DNA from: Desulfofustis sp.
Lineage (GTDB): Bacteria > Desulfobacterota > Desulfobulbia > Desulfobulbales > Desulfocapsaceae
Direction: 5' to 3'
NCBI GenBank assembly: GCA_030145365.1
Contig: JAQYVS010000447.1
Span: 1-12,717, forward strand
Length of the DNA: 12,717 bases
In this document: positions 1-6,810 of the stretch, in pieces
Position numbering within the stretch: position 1 is the first letter of the stretch
Layout of the letters: every line of letters begins with the position of its first letter
The notes under the pieces: model-generated
What the model saw: the letters and a program-made list of their open reading frames with translations, nothing else
Databases searched by the model: none
What the model was told of the DNA's origin: nothing
Position numbers and translations under genes: made by a program

Positions 1-216
1 GCCGGCCTCAGGCAGATGGTTCCGTTGAACTACGCTTTTAAGCATATGGAAGGAAACTCACCGGCCCATATTATGGCCAGTTTAATGGGTTCATCATTGA
101 CTCTGGCTCTGCAGAATTCCACGTTTCTACTCGGAACCTGGCAAAAGATCTATTTCTGCGAATTTGACGGGCCTCGAACCCGAAAAGTCCATTACCATAT
201 TATAGGAGGCCGGTGA
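1..216 (+). CDS. yjbQ: YjbQ/UPF0047 family protein, C-terminal part (5' end outside window)
   Basis: The reading frame is open from base 1 and ends at TGA 214-216, giving the last 71 residues of a protein that starts before the window. The segment carries the conserved end of the UPF0047/YjbQ family: an N-S-P-A-H-I stretch, then A-S-L-M-G-S-S-L-T-L, then L-G-T-W-Q-K-I and C-E-F-D-G-P-R near the C-terminus. Family members are about 130-140 residues long, so roughly half is missing. Some members have weak thiamine-phosphate synthase activity in vitro and are named on that basis; the real cellular role is unsettled. The stop lies next to the start of the following small gene, whose ribosome-binding site (AGGAGG, 204-209) is inside this coding region, so the two are probably co-translated. 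Family assignment is from remembered motif pattern and is fairly secure; the function is not. Confidence 0.82.
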   Translation, partial: AGLRQMVPLNYAFKHMEGNSPAHIMASLMGSSLTLALQNSTFLLGTWQKIYFCEFDGPRTRKVHYHIIGGR

Positions 217-218
217 GC

Positions 219-455
219 ATGAATCAGCAGCCCCTTGATCCATCCACCATCTGCTTCGGCCTGAGCCCGGAACTTGATCAACGCTCCTGCGCGACCTATC
301 TGCAACTGACGGGACGCACTGAATTTGCCAGAATATTTGCAAGCCGCTTATCGCCTGAAGAGATTGACAGCCTCGTGGATCTCATCGCCGCTTTAATGCG
401 CAAACATCTGTCAAAACAAGAGTATCACCAGCTCTTTCTTCGTGAAGATCATTAA
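219..455 (+). CDS. Small conserved-looking hypothetical protein, 78 aa
   Basis: I do not recognise this protein. The chosen ATG at 219 has a perfect AGGAGG at 204-209 with a 9-base spacer. A GTG at 213 would overlap the upstream stop but leaves only 3 bases to that site, so it is less likely. The product is soluble, with no signal peptide or membrane segment. It has two halves: an N-terminal part containing a C-F-G-L-S-P-E-L stretch, and a probably helical C-terminal part, S-P-E-E-I-D-S-L-V-D-L-I-A followed by R-K-H-L-S-K-Q-E-Y. There are two cysteines but no metal-binding pattern. It sits between yjbQ (2-base gap) and the UbiD-type gene (11-base gap), so it is very probably translated from the same mRNA. 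The strong Shine-Dalgarno sequence and tight packing support a real gene; no function can be assigned. Confidence 0.72.
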   Translation: MNQQPLDPSTICFGLSPELDQRSCATYLQLTGRTEFARIFASRLSPEEIDSLVDLIAALMRKHLSKQEYHQLFLREDH

Positions 456-466
456 ACAGGACTCTT

Positions 467-2245
467 ATGAAAACAAAACCATTGCAAGACCTGCAGAGCT
501 TTCTTGACCTTCTTGCCGAAGAGAGCGATCTGCTGGTTATCGAAGAAGAGGTTGACCCCTATCTTGAAATCGCAGAAATCCATCGACGGGTGATTACAAA
601 TCAGGGGCCTGCCCTTTTGTTCACCAAGGTGAAAGATTCCAACTTTCCGGTAGTAACCAACCTGTTCGGTACAGCCAAGCGCCTCGATCTTGCCTTTGGC
701 AAAAAGCCCCAAGATTTTGTTCAAGATATCGTAAACCTGGCGGAAACAATCATGCCGCCAACACCGACCAAGTTATGGCAGAACCGAAACCTGTTTCTCG
801 ATGCTGCCAAAATTGGGTTAAAAACCATCAAACAAGCGCCCATCCTCGAAAATTGCCAAACCCCTGCAAATTTAAACAGCCTGCCGATGCTCACTTCATG
901 GCACAGCGACGGAGGCCCATTTGTTACACTGCCGCTGGTCTACACCGAACATCCTAACAGCGGCGCCCACAATCTCGGCATGTATCGCATCCAGCGACAC
1001 AGCGAGACAACAACTGGTATTCACTGGCAGATCCATAAGGGGGGCGGCTATCACTATTTTGAAGCTGAGAAAAACAACCAGGCCCTGCCGCTTACCCTTT
1101 ATGTCGGCGGTCCTCCTGCACTGATGCTGTCCGCCATTGCTCCACTGCCCGAAGATATTCCGGAACTCATGCTCACCTCCCTGCTGCTTGGCGGCAAATT
1201 GCCGATGGTTAAGGATCCTCGTGGCGGACATCGGCTGGTGGCCAATGTGGAATTCGCCATAAAAGGAGAAGTTCCTCCCCATGTCCGCCAGCCGGAGGGG
1301 CCATTTGGTGATCATTACGGATACAACTCACTTGAACACGAATATCCGGTTTTCCAGGTTTCCCGTCTCTACCATCGGACCAAAGCGATCTATCCGGCAA
1401 CCGTTGTCGGCAGACCACGCCAGGAAGACTTTTTCATTGGCGATTATCTCCAGGACTTGCTCTCGCCTCTTTTTCCACTGGTGATGAAGGGTGTCAAATC
1501 TCTTAAGACCTTTGGTGAAACCGGCTTTCACTCTCTTGCTGCAGCCCGGGTAAGTGATAGATACCCGCGCGAAGCCTTCGCCTGTGGACTGCGAATCCTC
1601 GGGGAAGGACAGCTGTCTTTGACCAAGTTTTTAATAGTCACCGACGGCCAGGTCGATATTACCGATTTCAAAGTGCTGTGGACCCATATACTTGAACGGG
1701 TTAACTGGCAGCGTGATCTTTTCGTCTTTGCTAACGTCTCTCAGGATACGCTCGATTACACCGGCCCTTCGGTCAATAAAGGCTCAAAAGCCCTGCTTAT
1801 GGGACTTGGTAAAGAAAAAATACGGGAACTGCCGACTGCTTTCAACGGTGATCTCCCATCCGGCTGTTCAGCTCCGATTGCCTACCTGCCAGGCACACTG
1901 GTAGTTAAGGGGGAGCCGTATGAAAACGAACCGGACTTTGCAGAACGGTTGGCAAGCTCTTTGGCGTTTAAACACTGGCAGGTTATTCTCCTGGTAGACG
2001 ACAGTGCTGCGGCCGCCTGCTCACTCCAGGAGTTCCTCTGGTCCTTTTTCACTCGTTTTGAACCAGCGGCTGATATCTACGGTGGAGCCACTTCGGTCAA
2101 ACGCTTTCATGTGGGGCTTGAACCGCCCATCGTCATCGACTGCCGCATGAAGCCCTGGTATACCGAAGTGCTCGAGGTTGATTCCCCGACAAAAGCGCTG
2201 GTGGATGAAAAATTCGACCGGATTATTCCGAAAAAATGGCGCTAA
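467..2245 (+). CDS. ubiD: UbiD family (prenylated-FMN-dependent) decarboxylase
   Basis: This is a 592-residue member of the UbiD family, non-oxidative (de)carboxylases that use prenylated FMN made by a UbiX-type partner. No ubiX-like gene lies in the window. The cofactor/Mn-binding segment H-N-L-G-M-Y-R-I-Q is at residues 168-176, with N169 and R174. The catalytic stretch P-E-G-P-F-G-D-H puts the conserved acids at E277 and D282, matching the known Arg-Glu-Glu/Asp catalytic set. The C-terminus is about 100 residues longer than E. coli UbiD (497 aa), like several anaerobe and epsilon/deltaproteobacterial members. The start ATG follows AGGA (458-461) by 5 bases. The stop overlaps the next gene by 10 bases. 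In an anaerobe a role in menaquinone synthesis (MqnL-like) or aromatic-acid metabolism is plausible; the substrate cannot be read from the sequence, and the symbol denotes the family only. Confidence 0.9.
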   Translation: MKTKPLQDLQSFLDLLAEESDLLVIEEEVDPYLEIAEIHRRVITNQGPALLFTKVKDSNFPVVTNLFGTAKRLDLAFGKKPQDFVQDIVNLAETIMPPTPTKLWQNRNLFLDAAKIGLKTIKQAPILENCQTPANLNSLPMLTSWHSDGGPFVTLPLVYTEHPNSGAHNLGMYRIQRHSETTTGIHWQIHKGGGYHYFEAEKNNQALPLTLYVGGPPALMLSAIAPLPEDIPELMLTSLLLGGKLPMVKDPRGGHRLVANVEFAIKGEVPPHVRQPEGPFGDHYGYNSLEHEYPVFQVSRLYHRTKAIYPATVVGRPRQEDFFIGDYLQDLLSPLFPLVMKGVKSLKTFGETGFHSLAAARVSDRYPREAFACGLRILGEGQLSLTKFLIVTDGQVDITDFKVLWTHILERVNWQRDLFVFANVSQDTLDYTGPSVNKGSKALLMGLGKEKIRELPTAFNGDLPSGCSAPIAYLPGTLVVKGEPYENEPDFAERLASSLAFKHWQVILLVDDSAAAACSLQEFLWSFFTRFEPAADIYGGATSVKRFHVGLEPPIVIDCRMKPWYTEVLEVDSPTKALVDEKFDRIIPKKWR

Positions 2246-2958
2246 AGCAAACCATCAGGCTCCAGAAATTTCTGGCCGACTGTGGGGTTGCCTCCAGAAG
2301 AAAGGCTGAAGAGTTGATAGCAGCCGGGAAAATCAGTGTCGATGGAATGATTATCACTGAAATGGGAGCCAAGATCGATCCAGAAAGCCAGGTTATTCGT
2401 TATAACGATACTCTCGTCACCAGGCAGCACAAGCATATCTATATCCTGCTCAACAAACCCCGCGGATATGTAACGACCCTATCGGACCCCCAGGGCCGGC
2501 CAATCGTGACGTCTTTATTAAAAAATGTGACGGCCAGAGTATTTCCGGTGGGCAGGCTCGATATCGATACCGAAGGGGCGCTGATCCTGACCAACGATGG
2601 TAATCTGTCCCAGGAGATCCTCCACCCGAGCTTTGAGACTACAAAAACTTACGAAGTTCTGGTTAGAGGAATCGTCACTGAATCCAGTTTTACTGTACTT
2701 GAGCGGGGTATTGAACTTGAAGGTCGAAAAACCTGGCCGGCTCGTATTTCTAAGCGGGATAAGAAAAGAAACTCCAGCTCCTTTATCATCACCATTCACG
2801 AAGGCCGGAAAAGGCAGATACGCAAAATGTGTCAGGCTGTTGGACATCCGGTTATTACCCTGAAGCGAATCGCCTATGGGCAGCTCAGACTTGGTTCGTT
2901 GAAAAGTGGTTCTTATCGAATGCTGAAACAAAAAGAATTGAAAAAGATATTTTTATAG
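2236..2958 (+). CDS. rluB: RsuA/RluB-type ribosomal RNA pseudouridine synthase
   Basis: This 240-residue protein should convert a specific uridine in rRNA to pseudouridine in the cytoplasm. It begins with an S4 RNA-binding domain (about residues 7-55; R-L-Q-K-F-L-A-D-C-G-V-A-S-R-R-K-A-E-E is typical). The catalytic domain contains L-L-N-K-P-R-G-Y at about 71-78 and G-R-L-D-I-D-T-E-G at 106-114, where D109 is the catalytic aspartate. A further family motif, E-G-R-K-R-Q-I-R-K-M, lies near the C-terminus. Length and domain order fit RluB, which modifies U2605 of 23S rRNA in E. coli, but RsuA, RluE and RluF are close relatives, so the target is inferred. The ATG lies inside the last codons of the UbiD-type gene (10-base overlap) and has no good Shine-Dalgarno sequence, suggesting translational coupling. 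Only A/T-rich sequence without a GC stem follows the stop. Confidence 0.87.
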   Translation: MALKQTIRLQKFLADCGVASRRKAEELIAAGKISVDGMIITEMGAKIDPESQVIRYNDTLVTRQHKHIYILLNKPRGYVTTLSDPQGRPIVTSLLKNVTARVFPVGRLDIDTEGALILTNDGNLSQEILHPSFETTKTYEVLVRGIVTESSFTVLERGIELEGRKTWPARISKRDKKRNSSSFIITIHEGRKRQIRKMCQAVGHPVITLKRIAYGQLRLGSLKSGSYRMLKQKELKKIFL

Positions 2959-3084
2959 TTTTTTCTTTACAAATAACAGATTAACTGATTAAATCTAACT
3001 AGTTATGTGTCAACATAGATGCTTGGGAAAATCAGTATCGCAAGATAACTTCCTGTTATTTATGCACAAAGTGTTGTTTTGACC

Positions 3085-3113
3085 TTGCATTTACAACCAT
3101 TTGAATTTATTCT
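3085..3113 (+). promoter_or_regulatory. Possible weak sigma70-type promoter of the HU/IHF gene
   Basis: The 241-base gap between the pseudouridine synthase and the HU-type gene is AT-rich and probably holds this gene's promoter. The best-spaced pair is TTGCAT (3085-3090), 17 bases, TATTCT (3108-3113). An overlapping TTGACC at 3079-3084 is a better -35 but has no good -10 at normal spacing. The call is weak, and several alternative -10 boxes exist in this AT-rich stretch. Confidence 0.3.
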
Positions 3114-3199
3114 TGATTTAGATTGTGTTTGATTTTGGGGCTTTTGTTCGCAGGAAAACCCTGATGAGTGTGTAGACCTTTTGCCAACAGGAGTGTTAC

Positions 3200-3487
3200 A
3201 TGAACAAATCAGAACTTATTGAGGCCTTGGCCCAGGACATTGGAGTTCCCCATCGCGAAGCAGCCGCAATTACCAATACGGTAATTGATACCATGACGGA
3301 AGCCCTGGCTCGTGGAGAAAGTATTGAAATTAGGGGTTTTGGCAGTTTTGTGATCAAAGAGTACGGCTCATACGAAGGACGCAACCCAAAAACTGGAAAG
3401 AAAATCAAGGTCAGCCCGAAAAAGCTGCCGTTCTTTAAAGTTGGAAAAGATCTGCGGGAACAGGTAAACGGCAATAGAAAGGGTTAA
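3200..3487 (+). CDS. HU/IHF family DNA-bending protein
   Basis: This 95-residue histone-like protein binds and bends DNA as a dimer and organises the nucleoid. The whole sequence fits the family: N-K-S-E-L-I-E-A-L-A at the start, the I-E-I-R-G-F-G-S-F core at about residues 42-50, and the DNA-intercalating arm G-R-N-P-K-T-G at 60-66 with the key proline P63. It ends with F-K-V-G-K-D-L-R-E. The N-terminus and R-G-F-G-S-F block resemble IHF-beta as much as HU, so I leave the symbol open. AGGAG at 3189-3193 precedes ATG by 6 bases. It appears to be a single-gene unit with a promoter in the upstream AT-rich gap. It is convergent with rimO, 31 bases away, and I see no terminator between them. Confidence 0.92.
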   Translation: MNKSELIEALAQDIGVPHREAAAITNTVIDTMTEALARGESIEIRGFGSFVIKEYGSYEGRNPKTGKKIKVSPKKLPFFKVGKDLREQVNGNRKG

Positions 3488-3518
3488 TACATTTCGAATC
3501 CGTTCTATCCAGCTTGGC

Positions 3519-4853
3519 TCATGAGACAATTCTTCCGACCAGATCATAGGTCTGCGCCTCGGTGATCTCGATATCAACGATTTCTCCGGGGCTGGTCTCT
3601 CCTTCATTGATCAATACGCAACCATCTATGTCAGGAGCCTGAAACCGGGTTCTTCCTTCCAGCAATAAATCAGTTTCTTTACTGAATCCCTCAACCAGAA
3701 CTTGTTCAGTCGTATTGACGAACCGTTGGAGTTTTTCTTGAGAAATTTCTGATTGAATCGCGACTATCCGTTTCAGACGTTCCTCCTTTTCATCATCAGC
3801 AACCTGGCCGGACATCCGTTCCGCCGGGCATCCCTCCTCGTTGGCGTAGCCAAAAACGCCGACATGATCAAATCGGGCAATACGTAGAAATTCTTCGATC
3901 TGTTCCACATCATCCACGGTCTCTCCGGGAAATCCCAAAAGAAAGGTCGTCCGCAGCGCCGCCCTTGGCACCGTCTTTCGTATCATATCAAGGAGTGCGA
4001 AAACATCATCTTTGCTATACCGCCGGTTCATCCCTTTAAGAATCCGGGTACTTATATGCTGGAGAGGAATATCAAGATAGGGTACGATCCGCTCATTTCC
4101 GGCCACGATCTCCAGCAATTCGTCTGAGATTGTCGACGGGTATAAGTACATCAAGCGGATCCACGGAATAGCTGTATTTTTGAGCAAGCTGCCAATCAGG
4201 CGTTCCAAACTCCTGCTGTGATACAGATCCAATCCGTAGGCGGTAAGATCCTGGGCAACCAGCGATAGTTCCTTTACTCCGGATCGCTCAAGATTTTGGG
4301 CCTCGCGGACAATATCATCAATCCCCCTGCTCCGCAGCCTTCCTCTGATACTGGGAATCATACAGTAGGAACAGCGATTGTCGCATCCTTCAGTGATTTT
4401 CAGCCAGGCTCTGAAAAAAGGCGTTGACAGACTTCGGGGCACGTTTGCATCCATTAAAAACAGATCGGGTGTGATTAACCGCTGTCCGCCTTTTCCAGAA
4501 ATCAACTCATCGAGAAGTGCAGGAATCTGCCCAATCCCCTCGGTGCCGACAAAGAGATCCACCTCTGCCAGTTCTTGTTCAAGTTTTTCTCTATATCGCT
4601 GGACCAGGCAACCAATGACAACCAGTTTTTTATCAGGGTGTTCTTTTTTTAAACCAGCGAGCTGAAGGATTTCTTCAACACTTTCTTCAACTGCAGGTTG
4701 TATGAAACCACAGGTATTAATCAGAAGAATCTGGGCATCATCGGGTTCATCAAGTCCTTGCCAGCCGCTTTTTACAAGCAGCCCGTAAACCAGCTCGGAA
4801 TCTACCAGATTTTTCGGACAGCCAAGGCTGACCAGATGAAATGTCTTATGCAA
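3519..4853 (-). CDS. rimO: Ribosomal protein S12 methylthiotransferase RimO (radical SAM)
   Basis: RimO adds a methylthio group to the conserved aspartate of ribosomal protein S12 using two iron-sulfur clusters and S-adenosylmethionine. From the TTG at 4853-4851 the protein is 444 residues, close to E. coli RimO (441). The N-terminal UPF0004 domain opens with F-H-L-V-S-L-G-C-P-K-N and holds the three auxiliary-cluster cysteines C12, C48 and C82. The radical-SAM CxxxCxxC is C157, C161, C164 (G-C-D-N-R-C-S-Y-C). A TRAM domain fills about the last 65 residues. Start choice: the frame extends upstream to 4883, but that extension lies inside the previous gene. The TTG follows AGGAG by 8 bases, and that site includes bases of the upstream gene's last codons and stop. 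The L-G-C-P-K-N-L-V-D-S-E pattern favours RimO over MiaB. It is probably co-transcribed with the phosphorylase-like gene upstream. Confidence 0.92.
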   Translation of the reverse strand: MHKTFHLVSLGCPKNLVDSELVYGLLVKSGWQGLDEPDDAQILLINTCGFIQPAVEESVEEILQLAGLKKEHPDKKLVVIGCLVQRYREKLEQELAEVDLFVGTEGIGQIPALLDELISGKGGQRLITPDLFLMDANVPRSLSTPFFRAWLKITEGCDNRCSYCMIPSIRGRLRSRGIDDIVREAQNLERSGVKELSLVAQDLTAYGLDLYHSRSLERLIGSLLKNTAIPWIRLMYLYPSTISDELLEIVAGNERIVPYLDIPLQHISTRILKGMNRRYSKDDVFALLDMIRKTVPRAALRTTFLLGFPGETVDDVEQIEEFLRIARFDHVGVFGYANEEGCPAERMSGQVADDEKEERLKRIVAIQSEISQEKLQRFVNTTEQVLVEGFSKETDLLLEGRTRFQAPDIDGCVLINEGETSPGEIVDIEITEAQTYDLVGRIVS

Positions 4854-4858
4854 TATCC

Positions 4859-5590
4859 TCACTCCTCTTGAAGACCGTGACAAATGAGCTTTTCCATTAT
4901 CTCACGGCAGCGATCCTTAAATATCGGTTTGGAGAATCCAGGTTTCCATCCACTTCCCCATATTTCGTCAGAAACAACAAACAAGCCGCCAAAGGCTATC
5001 CCTCGAAATCTGGCAATGGCGCAGAGAGCGCTGTATTCCATATCGATACCAACCACACCGTAGCGTTCCTGCAAATCTATTAATTTCGATCTCATTTCCC
5101 GGTACGGTGCATCGGTGGACCAGATAACTCCGCTCGCGGCAGCAATTGCCTGCTTTTTCATAAACAATTGCAAAGAACTGGTAACTGATAAAGACGGATT
5201 GCTGATTATATCTGAAGAATAATATTGAGAAACGCCTTCACCGGAAACGGCACTGCTGCCGAGAAGCAAATCGCCGATGAGAAGTGACGGGTCAAGAGAC
5301 CCACAGCAGCTGAGGAGCCAGATCTCCTGCACACCGAGAACAATCAACTTTTCCATGAGCAAACCGGCAGCCGGTGCGCCCAGACCAGGTCCGGCCAGGC
5401 AGAGCCTCTTATTCGTATCTACGAGTAATTTTGACTGGTATAATGATCTTGTCTCTCCTAGAAACGAGCTGAAAATCTTAGCTGCTGCATCAGCTTCGCT
5501 CGGATTTACCACCATCAGCGCCCGCTTTGGTAACAGTTTTTCTCTTTTACCCCGACGAGGCTCTATTACGATATCCGGATCTGCTCTCAT
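4859..5590 (-). CDS. Nucleoside phosphorylase superfamily protein (PNP/UDP family)
   Basis: This 243-residue protein belongs to the nucleoside phosphorylase / nucleosidase fold family, which cleaves the glycosidic bond of nucleosides in salvage. Visible marks are G-P-G-L-G-A-P-A-A (about residues 68-76), equivalent to the phosphate/ribose-binding GxGxPSA loop. C-C-G-S-L follows at about 95-99, then I-D-M-E-Y-S-A-L with the ribose-binding D-M-E at 183-185, and V-S-D-E near 206-209. The usual catalytic Asp position after V-S is filled (S-D-E). Which nucleoside it uses, and whether it is a phosphorylase or a hydrolase, cannot be told. The frame can start at GTG 5623, but that has no ribosome-binding site. 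ATG at 5590 is preferred although its own signal (a weak AGAG) is also poor. The stop TGA (4861-4859) lies 5 bases before the rimO TTG, so the two are likely one operon. Confidence 0.8.
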   Translation of the reverse strand: MRADPDIVIEPRRGKREKLLPKRALMVVNPSEADAAAKIFSSFLGETRSLYQSKLLVDTNKRLCLAGPGLGAPAAGLLMEKLIVLGVQEIWLLSCCGSLDPSLLIGDLLLGSSAVSGEGVSQYYSSDIISNPSLSVTSSLQLFMKKQAIAAASGVIWSTDAPYREMRSKLIDLQERYGVVGIDMEYSALCAIARFRGIAFGGLFVVSDEIWGSGWKPGFSKPIFKDRCREIMEKLICHGLQEE

Positions 5591-5686
5591 GATACTCTGG
5601 TGTTTATATAATACTTGAATCACGGACTATGGAATGACAAACAACACTTGAGATATGTACTACGATAAGCGTACCTCCAAAAAAAG

Positions 5687-5715
5687 AAAAGGCCGCAGAA
5701 TATCTGCGGCCTTTT
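5687..5715 (-). terminator. Strong intrinsic terminator, atp cluster end
   Basis: A perfect 13-bp inverted repeat (5687-5699 and 5703-5715) with a 3-base loop has the GC-rich core GGCCGCAGA/TCTGCGGCC. On the minus strand it is followed by a long T-rich run (TTTT, C, then seven T, counting the stem end), the form of a rho-independent terminator for the hemL-atp transcript. On the plus strand only four T follow, so activity there would be weaker. It lies 40 bases past the atpE stop. Confidence 0.9.
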
Positions 5716-5719
5716 CAAA

Positions 5720-5735
5720 CACCCGGCGACGGGTG
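5720..5735. repeat. Small hairpin between atpE stop and terminator
   Basis: CACCCG (5720-5725) and CGGGTG (5730-5735) form a perfect 6-bp GC-rich stem with a 4-base loop (GCGA on the plus strand). The 10-base palindrome GTACATGTAC overlaps its end at 5735-5744. It lies between the atpE stop and the terminator, so it would be in the 3' untranslated region of the mRNA, where it may slow 3'-end decay. That role is inference. Confidence 0.5.
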
Positions 5736-5754
5736 TACATGTACGGTGACTCTA

Positions 5755-6003
5755 CTACATCAGCGGATTTGCATAAAGCAGAATCAAAGAAATAACGAGT
5801 CCGTAAATAGCAACTGATTCTGCAAGCGCCATACCGAGGATCATGAAAACCATCAGTTTCGGCTGTACTTCAGGATTACGGGCCAGACCCGTGGTTGCAC
5901 CCTGACCGACGAGACCGATACCAATGCCTGCACCAATAGCGGCAAGACCAATGGAGAGTCCAGCGCCGATACAGATCAATGCTAATTGCAGATTACCTTC
6001 CAT
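5755..6003 (-). CDS. atpE: F0F1 ATP synthase subunit c
   Basis: This 82-residue hairpin membrane protein forms the rotating c-ring of ATP synthase. Helix 1 carries the G-A-G-I-G-I-G packing motif (residues 24-30), the polar loop is A-R-N-P-E (41-45), and helix 2 has the ion-carrying carboxylate E62 in A-L-A-E-S-V-A-I-Y. Compared with the sodium-binding c subunit of Ilyobacter tartaricus, S63 and Y67 are kept, but the glutamine in helix 1 is replaced by I29 and the T after E-S is V64, so proton coupling is more likely. The start ATG has AGGAG 8 bases upstream. It is the last gene of the hemL-atpZ-atpI-atpB-atpE run, separated from atpB by 76 bases containing a hairpin plus U-tract, and followed by a strong terminator. 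The F1 genes are not in the window. Confidence 0.96.
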   Translation of the reverse strand: MEGNLQLALICIGAGLSIGLAAIGAGIGIGLVGQGATTGLARNPEVQPKLMVFMILGMALAESVAIYGLVISLILLYANPLM

Positions 6004-6055
6004 TTTGTTTTCTCCTTGTAAAATTTAGTTTGTTTGGCCTTCTTCCTTAAAATCT

Positions 6056-6078
6056 AAAAAACAGCAGTTACACTGCTG
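6056..6078 (-). terminator. Hairpin plus six-U tract between atpB and atpE (attenuator or processing site)
   Basis: On the minus strand, one base after the atpB stop (TGA, 6082-6080), CAGCAG and CTGCTG (6078-6073 and 6067-6062) form a 6-bp stem with a 5-base loop. Six T follow directly (6061-6056). This has the form of a short intrinsic terminator inside the operon. It may stop part of the transcripts or, as RNA, mark a 3' end or processing point separating atpB from atpE mRNA. The stem is short, so efficiency is uncertain. Confidence 0.55.
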
Positions 6079-6079
6079 A

Positions 6080-6802
6080 TCAATGTGCATGCTCCTGGGC
6101 CTGTCCGAAATAGACCACGGCCAACAGGACAAATACCATCGCCTGAACCAGAGAGACGAGAACACCGAGCATCATGATCGGCAGCGGTGCGAAAAACGCC
6201 CCGGCCAGCATGAAGAGAATGCCAAGCAGCGCTTCTTTGGCCATGATGTTGCCGAACAGACGTACAGAAAGTGAGATTAGACGGGCAAAGTTACTGATAA
6301 TTTCAATGGGCAGCATCAGCGGAACCAGCCACCACATCGGTCCCATAAAATGTTTGTAATAACTGAGACCATGTTCTCGGAAGCCGATGAAATGATGACT
6401 GACCCAGACGATAAGGGTCAGCGCGAGCGTGGTGTTCAAACTGGAAGTCGGTGACATAAAACCGGGGATCAACCCGATCAAATTGGCCACGGCAATATAA
6501 AGTCCAAACGTGGTAAGCATCGGAAAGAACTGGTCGGTCAGTTTTCTACCCATGTTTTCAGCAAAGAAATTATCCAGACCTCCCACCACGATTTCCCAGA
6601 AATTCTGACCTTTCCCGGGAACCATCTCAAGATCGCTCAGGGTCAGTTTGGCCACGAAAAATAAAAATGCCATAACCAGCCATGTGTAGGTCATATAGGG
6701 CGCACAAATTTGTTCCAAAAAGGTGTGCCCGACCGGACCGTGCGGTACCGGCAGTCCCAAAGCTTCCAGAATGACGGAAATGAACAATATCGGATGTTCC
6801 AT
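6080..6802 (-). CDS. atpB: F0F1 ATP synthase subunit a
   Basis: Subunit a is the membrane stator that forms the ion half-channels against the c-ring. The 240-residue product is strongly hydrophobic, with five to six predicted membrane segments. The diagnostic helix reads I-S-L-S-V-R-L-F-G-N-I-M-A, with the essential arginine at R181. The last helix has L-V-Q-A-M-V-F-V-L-L. It ends with a short histidine-containing tail, Q-E-H-A-H. I start it at ATG 6802: an AGGAGG (6819-6814) lies 11 bases upstream across the atpI stop, with a second purine patch AAAGGG nearer. A GTG at 6838 is in frame but is buried inside atpI. It follows atpI by 8 bases and is separated from atpE by a hairpin-bearing 76-base gap. 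Confidence 0.95.
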   Translation of the reverse strand: MEHPILFISVILEALGLPVPHGPVGHTFLEQICAPYMTYTWLVMAFLFFVAKLTLSDLEMVPGKGQNFWEIVVGGLDNFFAENMGRKLTDQFFPMLTTFGLYIAVANLIGLIPGFMSPTSSLNTTLALTLIVWVSHHFIGFREHGLSYYKHFMGPMWWLVPLMLPIEIISNFARLISLSVRLFGNIMAKEALLGILFMLAGAFFAPLPIMMLGVLVSLVQAMVFVLLAVVYFGQAQEHAH

Positions 6803-6810
6803 AACCCTTT

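Noticed and set aside
896..1315. 139-codon open frame on the minus strand inside the UbiD-type gene
   Set aside because: The opposite strand carries conserved catalytic motifs across the same bases, and the minus frame shows no family pattern or ribosome-binding site; it is a shadow.
2941..2970. Terminator after the RluB-type gene
   Set aside because: T-rich runs are present, but the only stem is A/T pairs (AAAAA/TTTTT); there is no GC stem.
3059..3068. TTTATGCACA shared by the HU-type upstream region and the trxA upstream region (9030-9039)
   Set aside because: A single 10-base match is expected many times by chance in a window of this size, and the flanks differ.
3488..3518. Shared terminator between the convergent HU-type and rimO genes
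   Set aside because: No stem of meaningful length and no T-run was found in the 31-base gap.
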